From an uncultured Clostridia bacterium (GTDB taxonomy: Bacteria > Bacillota > Clostridia > TANB77 > CAG-508): a stretch of 26,821 nucleotides of DNA. The DNA is taken from positions 1-26,821 of the forward strand of contig CAKPGC010000015.1 in assembly GCA_934154445.1 (NCBI GenBank), given 5' to 3'. The translations under genes were made by a program, and so were the position numbers. Below, in pieces: positions 8,471 to 16,662 of this stretch (the first letter of the stretch is position 1; every line of letters begins with the position of its first letter). The notes beneath the pieces are model-generated. The model searched no databases. It saw only the letters and a list, made by a program, of their open reading frames with translations, and was not told the origin of the DNA.

Positions 8471-9382
8471 CTATTTATTTCTATCTTTAATATATGTTGC
8501 TAATTGTTTTAAAAATTCTGCTTTTTCCCCATATATTTCTAGTTCATCAATTGCTTCTTTTATTATTTTGTTCAATTCTTTTTTTGCTCCATCTAATCCA
8601 TAATAAGATACATAAGTACATTTTCCCAATTCTTTATCATTTCCAACTGGTTTTCCCATTATTTCCGGGTTTCCTTCTTCAGATAAAATGTCATCTTTTA
8701 TTTGAAATGCTAATCCTATTTTATCAGCATATCCAGATAATCTTTCTATATCCTTTTCTGATGCATTAGCTAAAATCGCACCCATTCTTACACATAATTT
8801 TAGTAATGCTCCTGTTTTATTCTTATGTATATATTGTAGCATTTCTTTAGATATATTTTTACCTTCTAGTTCCGTGTCTAAATATTCTCCTGCTATCATT
8901 CTATCAACAGCCTTGGCAAATTCATTAAAAGCTCTTGCTTTATTATGAAAGTTTTCTTTGTATTGATTTTCTATTGAATATAAAATCTCATTACTTATTA
9001 CAATGTAAGCTTGATTTAATAATCCATCACCTGCAAGTAATGCTGTTGCATGGCCAAATTGCTTATGATTTGTTGGTTTTCCATGTCTATAATCATCATT
9101 ATCAACTTCTGGTAAATCATCATGTATTAAAGAAAAATTATGTATCATTTCTATTGCTACTGCATAAGGCATACATTCTTCATAATCATTTTTAAATAAT
9201 TCATAAGTTGCTAGTACCAATATTGGTCTTAGTCTCTTTCCTCCTGCCATTAAGCTATATTCCATAGAATTATTTAAAATTTCCTCTGGACATTTTTCTT
9301 TTTTTATATATTCATTTAATTCTGTGTTTATAATATCTTGATATTTCTTTAAATTTTCTTTAAACTCCATTTTTGTATTCAT
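8471..9382 (-). CDS. ispA: short-chain trans-prenyl synthase (farnesyl diphosphate synthase type)
   Basis: Condenses isopentenyl units onto an allylic diphosphate, most likely to C15. 303 residues. The first Asp-rich motif is DDLPEVDNDDYRHGKPTNH (from residue 88), with the two-residue insertion typical of bacterial FPP synthases; the family usually has RRG where this has RHG. The second is FQIKDDILSEEG followed by GKPVGND. A GGKRLRP substrate-binding segment lies near residue 47. It sits between frr and uppS, where it can feed UppS. An alternative start four codons in (ATG at 9370) cannot be excluded. Chain length is inferred from the motif. Confidence 0.92.
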   Translation of the reverse strand: MNTKMEFKENLKKYQDIINTELNEYIKKEKCPEEILNNSMEYSLMAGGKRLRPILVLATYELFKNDYEECMPYAVAIEMIHNFSLIHDDLPEVDNDDYRHGKPTNHKQFGHATALLAGDGLLNQAYIVISNEILYSIENQYKENFHNKARAFNEFAKAVDRMIAGEYLDTELEGKNISKEMLQYIHKNKTGALLKLCVRMGAILANASEKDIERLSGYADKIGLAFQIKDDILSEEGNPEIMGKPVGNDKELGKCTYVSYYGLDGAKKELNKIIKEAIDELEIYGEKAEFLKQLATYIKDRNK

Positions 9383-9404
9383 CCTTATTATATTATTCCT
9401 AAAA

Positions 9405-9953
9405 TTAAACAGACATTACTTCTCTTTCTTTGTTTTCAAGTATTTTATCTATTTCTTCTACACTTTTATCTGTTAATTTTTGTATTTCGTTTTCTGCTTG
9501 TTTTAATTCATCTTCTGTCATATTTCCATCTTTTTGTTCTTGTTTTGCCTCTTCAATTCCATCTCTTCTTATTGCTCTAATTGCAATTTTAGCTTCTTCT
9601 GCCATTTTTTTGATGTCTTTTACTAAGTCTTTTCTTCTTTCTTCTGTTAATTCTGGAAATGCAAGTCTTATCACTTTTCCATCATTATTTGGGTTTATTC
9701 CAATGTCTGATGCTAATATTGCTTTTTCTATTTCTTTTAATACACTTATATCCCAAGGTTGTATAACAATTAATCTTGCTTCTGGTACAGATACACCAGC
9801 AACCTGATTTATTGGTGTTGGTGTTCCATAATAGTCTATTTTTATTTTATTTAATATTGCAGGATTTGCTCTTCCTGCTCTAACTTCTGATAATTTTTCA
9901 TTGTATACATTTATACTCTTTTCCATTTTGTCTTTTATATTTGTATAATCCAT
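9405..9953 (-). CDS. frr: ribosome recycling factor
   Basis: Splits post-termination ribosomes together with EF-G. 182 residues, close to the usual 185, with the complete signature: VRAGRANPAIL, YYGTPTPINQVA, VQPWD-like IQPWDISVLKEIEKAI, SDIGINPNNDGKVIRLAFP and LTEERRKDLVK, then a long C-terminal helix. The ribosome-binding site is AAAGGAAG. In most bacteria frr follows pyrH directly; here a 343-residue membrane protein gene lies between them. Confidence 0.98.
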   Translation of the reverse strand: MDYTNIKDKMEKSINVYNEKLSEVRAGRANPAILNKIKIDYYGTPTPINQVAGVSVPEARLIVIQPWDISVLKEIEKAILASDIGINPNNDGKVIRLAFPELTEERRKDLVKDIKKMAEEAKIAIRAIRRDGIEEAKQEQKDGNMTEDELKQAENEIQKLTDKSVEEIDKILENKEREVMSV

Positions 9954-9974
9954 AATTTATTCTTCCTTTCTTTT

Positions 9975-11006
9975 TTACCTTATTATTTTGGATGTTCCTA
10001 ACATTTTTGTTATATCAGCAGCAAATGCTACTAATATTGCTAACATCATATATAGCCAAAGAACTCCATCTCTTGTTATTGATTTTGTTATTTTTTGTAA
10101 TACTATGCCTGTTACAATAATTACACATAGCACAATTACTGTCTTAAATGTTATTATTCCAGATTTTTTTGTTGCTTCTTTAGATATTTTATCATCTATG
10201 AATGCACTTTTGGCTTGCGTTTTTATATGTAATGCCATTGAATCTGCAAATTCTTTTTCCAATACAACTTGTTCCATTGTGTTCTTATCAACTAAAAACT
10301 CTTTATTTTTTATATCATTTTTGTATTCTATTATAGAATTTCTTAGTTCTTCGCCTTTTTTTGTATATCTGCTTGCCCTTATAATTAATATATTTGAAAT
10401 TATTTTTTCAATTATATATATTAAAATGCCTAAAGATGATATTTCTGTGAATATAAATAATTTTGCTATTAGTATTAACATTACCACTAACATAGAAATT
10501 CTCTTATATGTTTTTGTTACTTTATTTAGTTCTTTATCTTTATATTCATCTATTATATTATTTTGTATAAGTTCCTTTTGTAAGACCTTTTGTAAATCAT
10601 TATACTGTACATTATATGTGTTAAATGTGTTTATTATTTGTTCTTCTAGCTCAATTCTAGATAATTCTGTTTTTTTTGAAAATAAGAAGTTTAATAGTAT
10701 TATTTCATGTTTTTCTATACCATTTAAATCTACTTCTAAATTTTGTTTGATTAAATAATTATATTTGCTTATATCATTTTTGTCATATTCTATTTTTATA
10801 TATTTCTTTATGTTGAGATTAACTATTTCGGCTAGTATTAAATCGTATGTATTATTAAATCCCCTGTCATTTATATAGCCAAGCTTTATTGGATTCATTT
10901 CTTTTATTTTATCGTTTGGTGTAATATATTGTTTTGGTGATTTATTATAGTATTTTAGATATATAACTCCAATTATAAATATATTAACAACTATTAGTAT
11001 TAACAT
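9975..11006 (-). CDS. DUF2207-type membrane protein lacking the usual N-terminal domain
   Basis: A 343-residue protein with one N-terminal membrane segment (about residues 1-18). It continues with YITPNDKIKEMNPIKLGYIN and a stretch ending IKKYIKIE, resembling the cytoplasmic part of DUF2207 proteins (family pattern: Y-x-P-P-x-x-x-x-P-x-E-x-G-Y followed by a winged-helix-like 'GYLKIEE' segment). Two hydrophobic regions (about 170-210) and two near the C-terminus (about 277-330) suggest more helices. Full-length DUF2207 proteins carry an extracellular domain first; this gene begins at the last helix before the cytoplasmic domain. The GGAG ribosome-binding site abuts the pyrH stop, so it is translated within the pyrH-frr operon. 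Function unknown. Confidence 0.7.
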   Translation of the reverse strand: MLILIVVNIFIIGVIYLKYYNKSPKQYITPNDKIKEMNPIKLGYINDRGFNNTYDLILAEIVNLNIKKYIKIEYDKNDISKYNYLIKQNLEVDLNGIEKHEIILLNFLFSKKTELSRIELEEQIINTFNTYNVQYNDLQKVLQKELIQNNIIDEYKDKELNKVTKTYKRISMLVVMLILIAKLFIFTEISSLGILIYIIEKIISNILIIRASRYTKKGEELRNSIIEYKNDIKNKEFLVDKNTMEQVVLEKEFADSMALHIKTQAKSAFIDDKISKEATKKSGIITFKTVIVLCVIIVTGIVLQKITKSITRDGVLWLYMMLAILVAFAADITKMLGTSKIIR

Positions 11007-11015
11007 TTTTTCTCC

Positions 11016-11723
11016 TTATTTTACTAATGTTCCTATATGTTCTCCTTTTACTGCTCTAACTATATTTTCTGGGTCTGCTATTCCAAATACCAATAATGGA
11101 ATATTGTTATCTCTACATAATGCTGTCGCTGTTGAATCCATAACTTTTAAATCCTTCTCAAGTACTTCCAAATATGATATTTTATCAAATTTTTCCGCTT
11201 CTGGATCTAGTTTTGGGTCTGCTGAATATACTGCATCTATCGCTTTTCCTAACAAAATTATATCTGCATTTATTTCTGTTGCTCTTAATACAGCTGCTGT
11301 ATCTGTTGTAAAATATGGATGTCCTGTACCACATGCGAATATAACAACTCTTCCTCTATTTAAGTGTTTTTCTGCTTTTCTTATTATAAATGGTTCTGCT
11401 ATCTCTCTCATTTCTATAGCTGTTTGTACTCTTGAGTGAATTCCTCTTGCTTCTAATGCATCTTGGAGTGCTAGTCCATTCATTGCTGTTGCTAACATTC
11501 CCATATAGTCTGCTGTTGCTCTTTCCATTTGATGTCCATTTCTTCCTCTCCAGAAGTTTCCTCCTCCTACTACAATTCCAACTTCTACTCCCATTTCTGT
11601 TATTTCTTTTATTTTGTCACATATTTTGCCAACTACTTCTACATTAACTCCTGTTTTTTGTTCTCCTGCTAATGCTTCTCCACTTAATTTTAAAAGTACT
11701 CTTTTATATTTAGCTTCTGACAT
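11016..11723 (-). CDS. pyrH: UMP kinase
   Basis: Phosphorylates UMP to UDP with ATP; hexameric cytoplasmic enzyme of pyrimidine synthesis. 235 residues, normal length. Motifs: VLLKLSGEAL at the N-terminus, VGIVVGGGNFWRG, ADYMGMLATAMNGLALQDAL, the UMP-binding FACGTGHPYFTTDTAA, LLGKAIDAVYSADP and MDSTATALCRDN. The ribosome-binding site is AAGGAG. It has its own probable promoter after the tsf terminator and starts the second transcription unit of the cluster. Confidence 0.98.
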   Translation of the reverse strand: MSEAKYKRVLLKLSGEALAGEQKTGVNVEVVGKICDKIKEITEMGVEVGIVVGGGNFWRGRNGHQMERATADYMGMLATAMNGLALQDALEARGIHSRVQTAIEMREIAEPFIIRKAEKHLNRGRVVIFACGTGHPYFTTDTAAVLRATEINADIILLGKAIDAVYSADPKLDPEAEKFDKISYLEVLEKDLKVMDSTATALCRDNNIPLLVFGIADPENIVRAVKGEHIGTLVK

Positions 11724-11756
11724 TTTTCCACTCTCCTTATTATTTTTGTCATTCGT

Positions 11757-11765
11757 ATTCTATCA
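11757..11765 (-). promoter_or_regulatory. probable extended -10 promoter for pyrH
   Basis: The minus strand reads TGATAGAAT, a TG-N extended -10 element, 34 nt before the pyrH start and just downstream of the tsf terminator. No good -35 is visible, as is common for extended -10 promoters. Confidence 0.45.
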
Positions 11766-11801
11766 TATATCTTTTTAAAAAAACAGTCTTTTTTGTAAAT
11801 T

Positions 11802-11846
11802 AACAATAAAAAACGGAATATTTTTATATTCCGTTTTTTTATTGTT
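11802..11846 (-). terminator. intrinsic terminator after tsf
   Basis: Long hairpin immediately after the tsf stop: CGGAATA (11814-11820) pairs with TATTCCG (11827-11833), extended by A/T runs and by AACAAT (11802-11807) with ATTGTT (11841-11846). Read on the minus strand, the stem is followed by a T-rich stretch. The A/T-run arms could also act in the other direction. Confidence 0.8.
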
Positions 11847-11849
11847 AAT

Positions 11850-12728
11850 TTATTTTAATTGATTCATAACTTCTTCAGCAAAGTTTTCTTCTTTTTTCTC
11901 GATTCCTTCACCTTTTTCAAGTCTTGCAAATTCAACAACTTCAGCATCTTTTTCAGCTAATAATTGTGATACTTTTTTATTTGGATCTTTTACAAATGCT
12001 TGATCTACTAAACATATTTCTTCATAGAATTTTCCAATTCTTCCTTGTACTATTTTTTCAGCTATTGCTTCTGGTTTTCCTTCATTCATTGTTTGAATTT
12101 TTAAGATTTCCATTTCTTTTTCTACTCTTTCAGCTGGAACTTCTTCTCTTCTTACATACTCAGGTCTAGCAGCTGCTATTTGCATACATATATCTTTTGC
12201 AACTTCTTCATTTCCTTTAGACATATTAACCAAAACAGCAATTTTTCCATCACCATGAATATATTTTGCAACTAGTCCTTCTGATTCGAATCTTGCAAAT
12301 CTTCTTATTGATAGATTTTCTCCTATTGTAGCTATTTTTCCAACTAATGCTTCTTGAACTGTTTTTCCTTCTTCAAATTCAGCTGGTGATGCTAACAATT
12401 CTTCAACGTTTGCTGGATTTTTATCTACTATTTGTTTTGCTACGTTTGTAACAAATGTTTTGAATTCTTCATTTTTAGCTACGAAATCTGTTTCTGAGTT
12501 TACTTCTACTACAGCTCCTATTTTTCCATCTTCTGATATATATGCTTCAACTAATCCTTCTGCTGCAACTCTTCCTGATTTTTTAGCTGCTTTTGCAATT
12601 CCTCTTTCTCTTAATAAGTCCATTGCTTTTTCCATATCGCCATCAGTTTCTGTTAAAACTTTTTTACAGTCCATCATTCCTGCACCTGTTTTTTCTCTTA
12701 ATTCTTTTACTAAACTTGCTGTAACCAT
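11850..12728 (-). CDS. tsf: elongation factor Ts
   Basis: Nucleotide exchange factor for EF-Tu. About 292 residues. The N-terminal UBA-like domain reads LVKELREKTGAGMMDCKKVL and is followed by the conserved core EVNSETDFVAKNEEF and IRRFARFE. I place the start at ATG 12728 because AAGGAGG (12737-12743) lies 8 nt upstream and the protein then begins MVTASLVKELR as in the family; a longer open frame to 12767 would add 13 residues and pass through this ribosome-binding site. Follows rpsB after a 111-nt spacer containing a GC-rich hairpin. Confidence 0.98.
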   Translation of the reverse strand: MVTASLVKELREKTGAGMMDCKKVLTETDGDMEKAMDLLRERGIAKAAKKSGRVAAEGLVEAYISEDGKIGAVVEVNSETDFVAKNEEFKTFVTNVAKQIVDKNPANVEELLASPAEFEEGKTVQEALVGKIATIGENLSIRRFARFESEGLVAKYIHGDGKIAVLVNMSKGNEEVAKDICMQIAAARPEYVRREEVPAERVEKEMEILKIQTMNEGKPEAIAEKIVQGRIGKFYEEICLVDQAFVKDPNKKVSQLLAEKDAEVVEFARLEKGEGIEKKEENFAEEVMNQLK

Positions 12729-12794
12729 CTTTTTTTCCTCCTTAAAATTTTTATAATAAAAAAGCAAGCCTATTCCCGTCCGAATATTTTCGAA

Positions 12795-12807
12795 CGAGCG
12801 TTGCTCG
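12795..12807. other. GC-rich hairpin in the rpsB-tsf spacer
   Basis: CGAGC (12795-12799), loop GTT, GCTCG (12803-12807) is the most GC-rich patch in an AT-rich spacer. It may be an RNA stem controlling tsf expression relative to rpsB or a processing site. It is not followed by a T-run on the minus strand, so it is not a simple terminator. Confidence 0.4.
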
Positions 12808-12839
12808 CTCTTTTTCTTTCTATTACTTAATTATTTTTA

Positions 12840-13622
12840 TTATTCAGCTGTTTCTTCACTGTTTGCTACAACTTCTTCCATTGAAGTTGCTTCTTCTGTA
12901 GCTTCTTCTGCATTTTCTACTTCTTCTGCTTCAAAGCTTTCACCTTGTTTACCTTCAATAATAGCATTTGCCATTACATCTGTTATTAATTTAACAGCTC
13001 TTATAGCATCATCATTTCCTGGTATAGCATAATCAACTTCTTCTGGATTACAATTTGTATCTACTAATCCTATTACTGGTATTCCTAATTTTTTAGCTTC
13101 TAATATAGCTATATGTTCTTTTTTAGGATCTACTAAGAAAATAACTCCTGGGATTTCTTCCATTTCTTTAATTCCACCTAAGTTTTTCTCTAATTTTTCC
13201 ATTTCTTTCTTTAATAAGATTACTTCTTTTTTAGGTAATACATCAAATGTACCATCTTCTTGCATTCTTTCTAAATCTTTTAATCTTTGTACTCTTGCTT
13301 TGATTGTTTCGAAGTTTGTTAACATTCCTCCTAACCATCTTTGATCTACATAGTACATTCCAGATTTTTCTGCAGCTTCTTTAACACATTCTTGCGCTTG
13401 TTTTTTTGTTCCAACAAATAAAACTGTTTTTCCTTCTTCTGCTTGTTCTTTTAAGAAGCTATATGCTTCATCGATTTTTTTAGATGTTTTTTGTAAATCG
13501 ATTATATGGATTCCGTTTCTAGCTTGAAATATATACTCAGCCATTTTAGGATCCCATCTTCTTGTTTGATGTCCAAAGTGAACACCTGCTTCAAGTAATT
13601 GTTTCATTGCAACTACTGCCAT
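12840..13622 (-). CDS. rpsB: 30S ribosomal protein S2
   Basis: Small-subunit ribosomal protein. About 260 residues. Begins MAVVAMKQLLEAGVHFGHQT; conserved blocks include WDPKMAEYIFQARNGIHIIDL, FVGTKKQAQE, VDQRWLGGMLTNF, IPGVIFLVDP and IPVIGLVDTNCNP. The C-terminal 30 or so residues are an acidic, Glu/Ala-rich tail, a common variable extension. The start at 13622 is supported by GGGAGG (13631-13636) 8 nt upstream; the longer frame to 13655 runs through this site. First gene of the cluster, with a strong promoter and folded leader. Confidence 0.98.
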   Translation of the reverse strand: MAVVAMKQLLEAGVHFGHQTRRWDPKMAEYIFQARNGIHIIDLQKTSKKIDEAYSFLKEQAEEGKTVLFVGTKKQAQECVKEAAEKSGMYYVDQRWLGGMLTNFETIKARVQRLKDLERMQEDGTFDVLPKKEVILLKKEMEKLEKNLGGIKEMEEIPGVIFLVDPKKEHIAILEAKKLGIPVIGLVDTNCNPEEVDYAIPGNDDAIRAVKLITDVMANAIIEGKQGESFEAEEVENAEEATEEATSMEEVVANSEETAE

Positions 13623-13725
13623 TTTAAATTCCTCCCTTTTTGTTTTTACTTCCATAAAGTTTATCGTTTAAACAGGACCAATTCATTGGCACTTCCCTTT
13701 AAACTAGCTTTATGTGTTTAATACG
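13623..13725 (-). promoter_or_regulatory. structured 5' leader of rpsB (probable autoregulatory RNA)
   Basis: Between the promoter and the ribosome-binding site the RNA can form a nested structure: outer stem ATAAAG (13654-13659) with CTTTAT (13708-13713), middle stem GTTTAAA (13666-13672) with TTTAAAC (13698-13704), and apical stem CCAA (13678-13681) with TTGG (13686-13689). An asymmetric internal loop of unpaired G-rich bases lies between middle and apical stems. Ribosomal-protein leaders of this kind often bind the encoded protein. I cannot assign it to a named RNA family. Confidence 0.55.
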
Positions 13726-13731
13726 CAAAAT

Positions 13732-13760
13732 ATTATATCAGATTTTTTATTAGAATGCAA
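13732..13760 (-). promoter_or_regulatory. sigma-A-type promoter of rpsB
   Basis: On the minus strand: -35 TTGCAT (13755-13760), 17-nt spacer, -10 TATAAT (13732-13737), with a TG extended -10 element directly before it. About 110 nt upstream of the rpsB start codon. Confidence 0.85.
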
Positions 13761-13775
13761 GCTTTTTTTGTAATT

Positions 13776-14615
13776 TTATCTTACTATACTTACAATTAAG
13801 ATTCCAATTGTTTGAATAGCAAATAAATTCAGAATATTAGAAGTTAACAAATTATTGGTGGCTTCTACTACTCCTAGCATATCATCTTCTGCTTTTTTAT
13901 GATGCCTTTGTGATTCAATAAATGTTATTAATTCTGGTAAACTTGTCATGAATCCTAATAAAATTCCTATTATTAGTTCCGATACATTAAATAACTTACA
14001 TAGATTTTCCAATGTATTACCTAATAATTCTCCTACTACAAATAATAAAATTCCTGTCAAAATCAAATAAATAAAATATTTTATTGTTTCTGCTTTTTTT
14101 CCTCCCTGTTTTATTTCTTCTTCTATCTCTGTTTCAATTGCTTTATCTTCATTTTGTAAATACAATTTATGTGCATTATCATTTATAAATTTAAATAACG
14201 CATACAAGATTATGAATATTGGCACAATCCATAAATTTAATTCTATATTAAATTTTAATAAAGCTATTGGTATTATTATTGTGATAATTACTAGAATTAT
14301 ATCTATTATTATGGCTTTGTTTTTTAATTTTTCTGCATTTTTATTTAATATAATTGCACCTAAATACTGAATCAGATTAATAACATTTGAACTTAATATA
14401 TTATATATACTTGCTCCTATCAATCCTCTTAAACTAGAAGTTGTAATTGTTAAGAATTCTGGTACTGATGTTGCATATCCCGCAATATTTCCTACTGTTT
14501 TGGCTTTCAAATTTAGATTCTCTGCCAATTTCCTTAATGTTGTTACCAATATATATTTTGATATAACTACAATCAAAATTGAATAAAGTATAAATTTAAT
14601 TATTTCTACTAACAT
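13776..14615 (-). CDS. Na+/Ca2+ exchanger-family membrane protein (CaCA)
   Basis: A 279-residue membrane protein with about eight to ten hydrophobic segments and a charged cytoplasmic loop near residues 130-165. Two alpha-repeat-like signatures appear in the two halves: GYATSVPEFLTITTSS with GASIYNILSSNVINL near residues 46-83, and GFMTSLPELITFIES with NLLTSNILNL near residues 220-265. The Thr-Ser-x-Pro-Glu core with its acidic residue is the ion-binding hallmark of the CaCA family. It is on the short side for the family. GGAG precedes ATG. Divergent from serS and not part of the rpsB unit, which starts just downstream. The transported ion cannot be told from sequence. Confidence 0.8.
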   Translation of the reverse strand: MLVEIIKFILYSILIVVISKYILVTTLRKLAENLNLKAKTVGNIAGYATSVPEFLTITTSSLRGLIGASIYNILSSNVINLIQYLGAIILNKNAEKLKNKAIIIDIILVIITIIIPIALLKFNIELNLWIVPIFIILYALFKFINDNAHKLYLQNEDKAIETEIEEEIKQGGKKAETIKYFIYLILTGILLFVVGELLGNTLENLCKLFNVSELIIGILLGFMTSLPELITFIESQRHHKKAEDDMLGVVEATNNLLTSNILNLFAIQTIGILIVSIVR

Positions 14616-14652
14616 TACTACACTCTCCTTTTATTTTATTTTTTCCAATTTA

Positions 14653-14681
14653 TTGCCATTTATTATAAAATGTTGTATAAT
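14653..14681 (+). promoter_or_regulatory. sigma-A-type promoter of serS
   Basis: -35 TTGCCA (14653-14658), 17-nt spacer, -10 TATAAT (14676-14681), 48 nt before the serS start. The resulting leader is only about 40 nt, too short for a T-box. Confidence 0.8.
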
Positions 14682-14729
14682 ATGAAAGATATTTAAAAAA
14701 TGTCCCTTTTGGAACACTGGAGGTAAATT

Positions 14730-16016
14730 ATGATAGATATTAAATTTTTAAGAGAGAATCCTGATGTTGTAAAACAAAACATCAAAAACAAATTTCAAGA
14801 TAAAAAACTAGTTTTAGTCGATGAAGTTATCGATTTAGATATAAAAAACAGAGAGGCAAAACTAAATGGAGATAATTTAAGAGCCGAAAGAAAATCTTTA
14901 AGTGCTGAAATTGGTGAACTTATGAAACAAGGGAAAAAAGAAGAAGCTGAATCTATAAAATCAAAAGTTCAAGAAATAAACATTCAACTTGAAGAAAATG
15001 AAAAGTTAGAGGCCAAATATGCTGAAGAAATAAAATCAAGAATGATGAAAATACCAAATATTATGGATCCATCTGTTCCAATTGGTAAAGATGATAGTGA
15101 AAATGTAGAAGTTCAAAGATTTGGTGAACCAATTGTTCCAGATTACGAAATTCCACATCATGCAGATATTATTGCAAGATTTAATGGAATGGACAAAGAA
15201 TCTGCTGGTCGTACAAGTGGTGTTGGATTCTATTATTTAATAGGAGATATTGCAAGACTTCATGAAGCAATGCTTGCTTACGCTAGAGATTATATGATAA
15301 ATAATGGATTTACTTATGCAATACCACCATTTATGATTCGTAGTGATGTTGTTACAGGCGTTATGAGTTTTGAGGAAATGTATGATATGATGTATAAAAT
15401 TGAAGGAGAAGATTTATATTTGATTGGTACTTCTGAACATTCAATGATAGGCAGATTTAAAGACCAATTAATAAAAAAAGAAGAACTTCCAATTAGCATG
15501 ACTTCTTATTCTCCTTGCTTCAGAAAAGAAATTGGTTCACATGGTTTAGAGGAAAGAGGTTTATATCGTGTTCACCAATTTGAAAAACAAGAAATGATAG
15601 TTTTATGCGAACCAGAAGATTCAATGAACTGGTACAATAAAATGTGGAAATTAAGTGTTGATTTATTCAGAAGTTTCAATGTTCCAGTAAGACAACTTGA
15701 TTGTTGTTCTGGAGATTTAGCGGACTTAAAAGTAAAATCTTGTGATATAGAAGCTTGGAGTCCAAGACAAAAAAAATATTTTGAAGTTTGTAGTTGTTCT
15801 AACTTAGGAGATGCTCAAGCTAGACGTTTAGGAATTCGTGTTAAGAGTGAAAAAGGAAATTATTTCTTACATACATTAAATAATACAGTTGTTGCTACTC
15901 CAAGAGGATTAATCGCTGTATTAGAAAACAATTATAATGAAGATGGAAGTGTTACTGTTCCAGAAGTTTTAAGACCTTACATGGGTGGAACTGAAAAAAT
16001 TCTTCCAAAGAAATAA
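14730..16016 (+). CDS. serS: serine--tRNA ligase
   Basis: Class II aminoacyl-tRNA synthetase charging tRNA-Ser. 428 residues, normal length. The N-terminal half (about 1-105) is the tRNA-binding coiled coil, rich in Lys/Glu. The catalytic core shows GRTSGVGFYYL, LIGTSEHSMIG, the motif-2 block PCFRKEIGSHG with GLYRVHQFEKQEM, VKSCDIEAWSP, FEVCSCSNLGDAQARRLGIR and the motif-3 region ALENN-like AVLENN. The ribosome-binding site GGAGG is 8 nt before ATG. It is followed by engB after 63 nt and may be cotranscribed with it. Confidence 0.98.
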   Translation: MIDIKFLRENPDVVKQNIKNKFQDKKLVLVDEVIDLDIKNREAKLNGDNLRAERKSLSAEIGELMKQGKKEEAESIKSKVQEINIQLEENEKLEAKYAEEIKSRMMKIPNIMDPSVPIGKDDSENVEVQRFGEPIVPDYEIPHHADIIARFNGMDKESAGRTSGVGFYYLIGDIARLHEAMLAYARDYMINNGFTYAIPPFMIRSDVVTGVMSFEEMYDMMYKIEGEDLYLIGTSEHSMIGRFKDQLIKKEELPISMTSYSPCFRKEIGSHGLEERGLYRVHQFEKQEMIVLCEPEDSMNWYNKMWKLSVDLFRSFNVPVRQLDCCSGDLADLKVKSCDIEAWSPRQKKYFEVCSCSNLGDAQARRLGIRVKSEKGNYFLHTLNNTVVATPRGLIAVLENNYNEDGSVTVPEVLRPYMGGTEKILPKK

Positions 16017-16024
16017 AATTAGAC

Positions 16025-16050
16025 AAGTGAGACAAAAAAATGTCCCACTT
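16025..16050 (+). other. hairpin in the serS-engB spacer
   Basis: AAGTGAGAC (16025-16033) and GTCCCACTT (16042-16050) pair over nine positions with one A-C mismatch and an 8-nt A-rich loop. It lacks a T-run afterwards, so it may be a weak terminator, a processing site or an RNA-stability element rather than a full stop. Confidence 0.4.
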
Positions 16051-16079
16051 TAATATAAAGAATTTGTGGGAGTAAAAAT

Positions 16080-16661
16080 ATGATAGTAAATAATCCAAAA
16101 TTTGAAGTTTCAGCAGTAAAACCTGCTCAATATCCAAAAAACAATTTACCAGAAATCGTTTTAGTTGGTAAATCTAATGTTGGTAAATCTAGTTTTATAA
16201 ATACTATGATAAATAGAAAAAAACTTGCTAGAACAAGTAGTGAACCCGGAAAAACAAGACAAATTAATTTTTATAATATCGACGAAAAATTTTATTTTGT
16301 TGATCTACCTGGTTATGGTTATAGTAAGATGTCAAAAAAAGAACAAGAACAAGTAGGTAAATTCATTGAAGAGTATCTTTTTAATAGAAAACAAATTGCC
16401 TTAATAATCTTTTTAGTGGATATTCGTCATTTTCCTACTGCAAATGATAGGCTTATGTATGATTATGTTATTCGTTCAGGTCTTCCATGTATGATTTTAG
16501 CAAATAAAGCTGATAAAATTGCTGTTACTAAAGTTTCAGATATTGCTAGCCAATTGCAAAAAACTTTAAATCCTATTGGTGATATTCCAACATATCCATT
16601 CTCTTCCGAAAGGAAAATTTATATGGAAGATGTTTGGAATGAAATTGAAAAATATATTTAA
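16080..16661 (+). CDS. ysxC: ribosome biogenesis GTP-binding protein YsxC/EngB
   Basis: Small GTPase needed for late 50S subunit assembly. 193 residues. G1 motif GKSNVGKSS (residues 30-38), switch region EPGKTRQINF, G3 DLPGYGYSKM (from residue 75), G4 NKAD and a final FSSE-like G5 element. GGGAG lies 8 nt before ATG. In many Firmicutes this gene follows lon/clpX; here it follows serS. Confidence 0.97.
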   Translation: MIVNNPKFEVSAVKPAQYPKNNLPEIVLVGKSNVGKSSFINTMINRKKLARTSSEPGKTRQINFYNIDEKFYFVDLPGYGYSKMSKKEQEQVGKFIEEYLFNRKQIALIIFLVDIRHFPTANDRLMYDYVIRSGLPCMILANKADKIAVTKVSDIASQLQKTLNPIGDIPTYPFSSERKIYMEDVWNEIEKYI

Positions 16662-16662
16662 T

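Noticed and set aside
9988..10758. 256-codon plus-strand open frame opposite the DUF2207-type gene, and similar antisense frames across the window
   Set aside because: They mirror real minus-strand genes, have hydrophobic low-complexity translations typical of antisense reading in AT-rich DNA, and lack ribosome-binding sites.
12729..12767. Longer N-terminus for EF-Ts
   Set aside because: The extension would be translated through the strong AAGGAGG at 12737-12743, and the family begins at MVTASLVKELR.
13623..13655. Longer N-terminus for S2
   Set aside because: GGGAGG at 13631-13636 points to ATG 13622, and family members start with MAVV-like sequence.
14682..14729. T-box riboswitch before serS
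   Set aside because: The leader after the promoter is only about 40 nt and has no specifier loop or T-box sequence.
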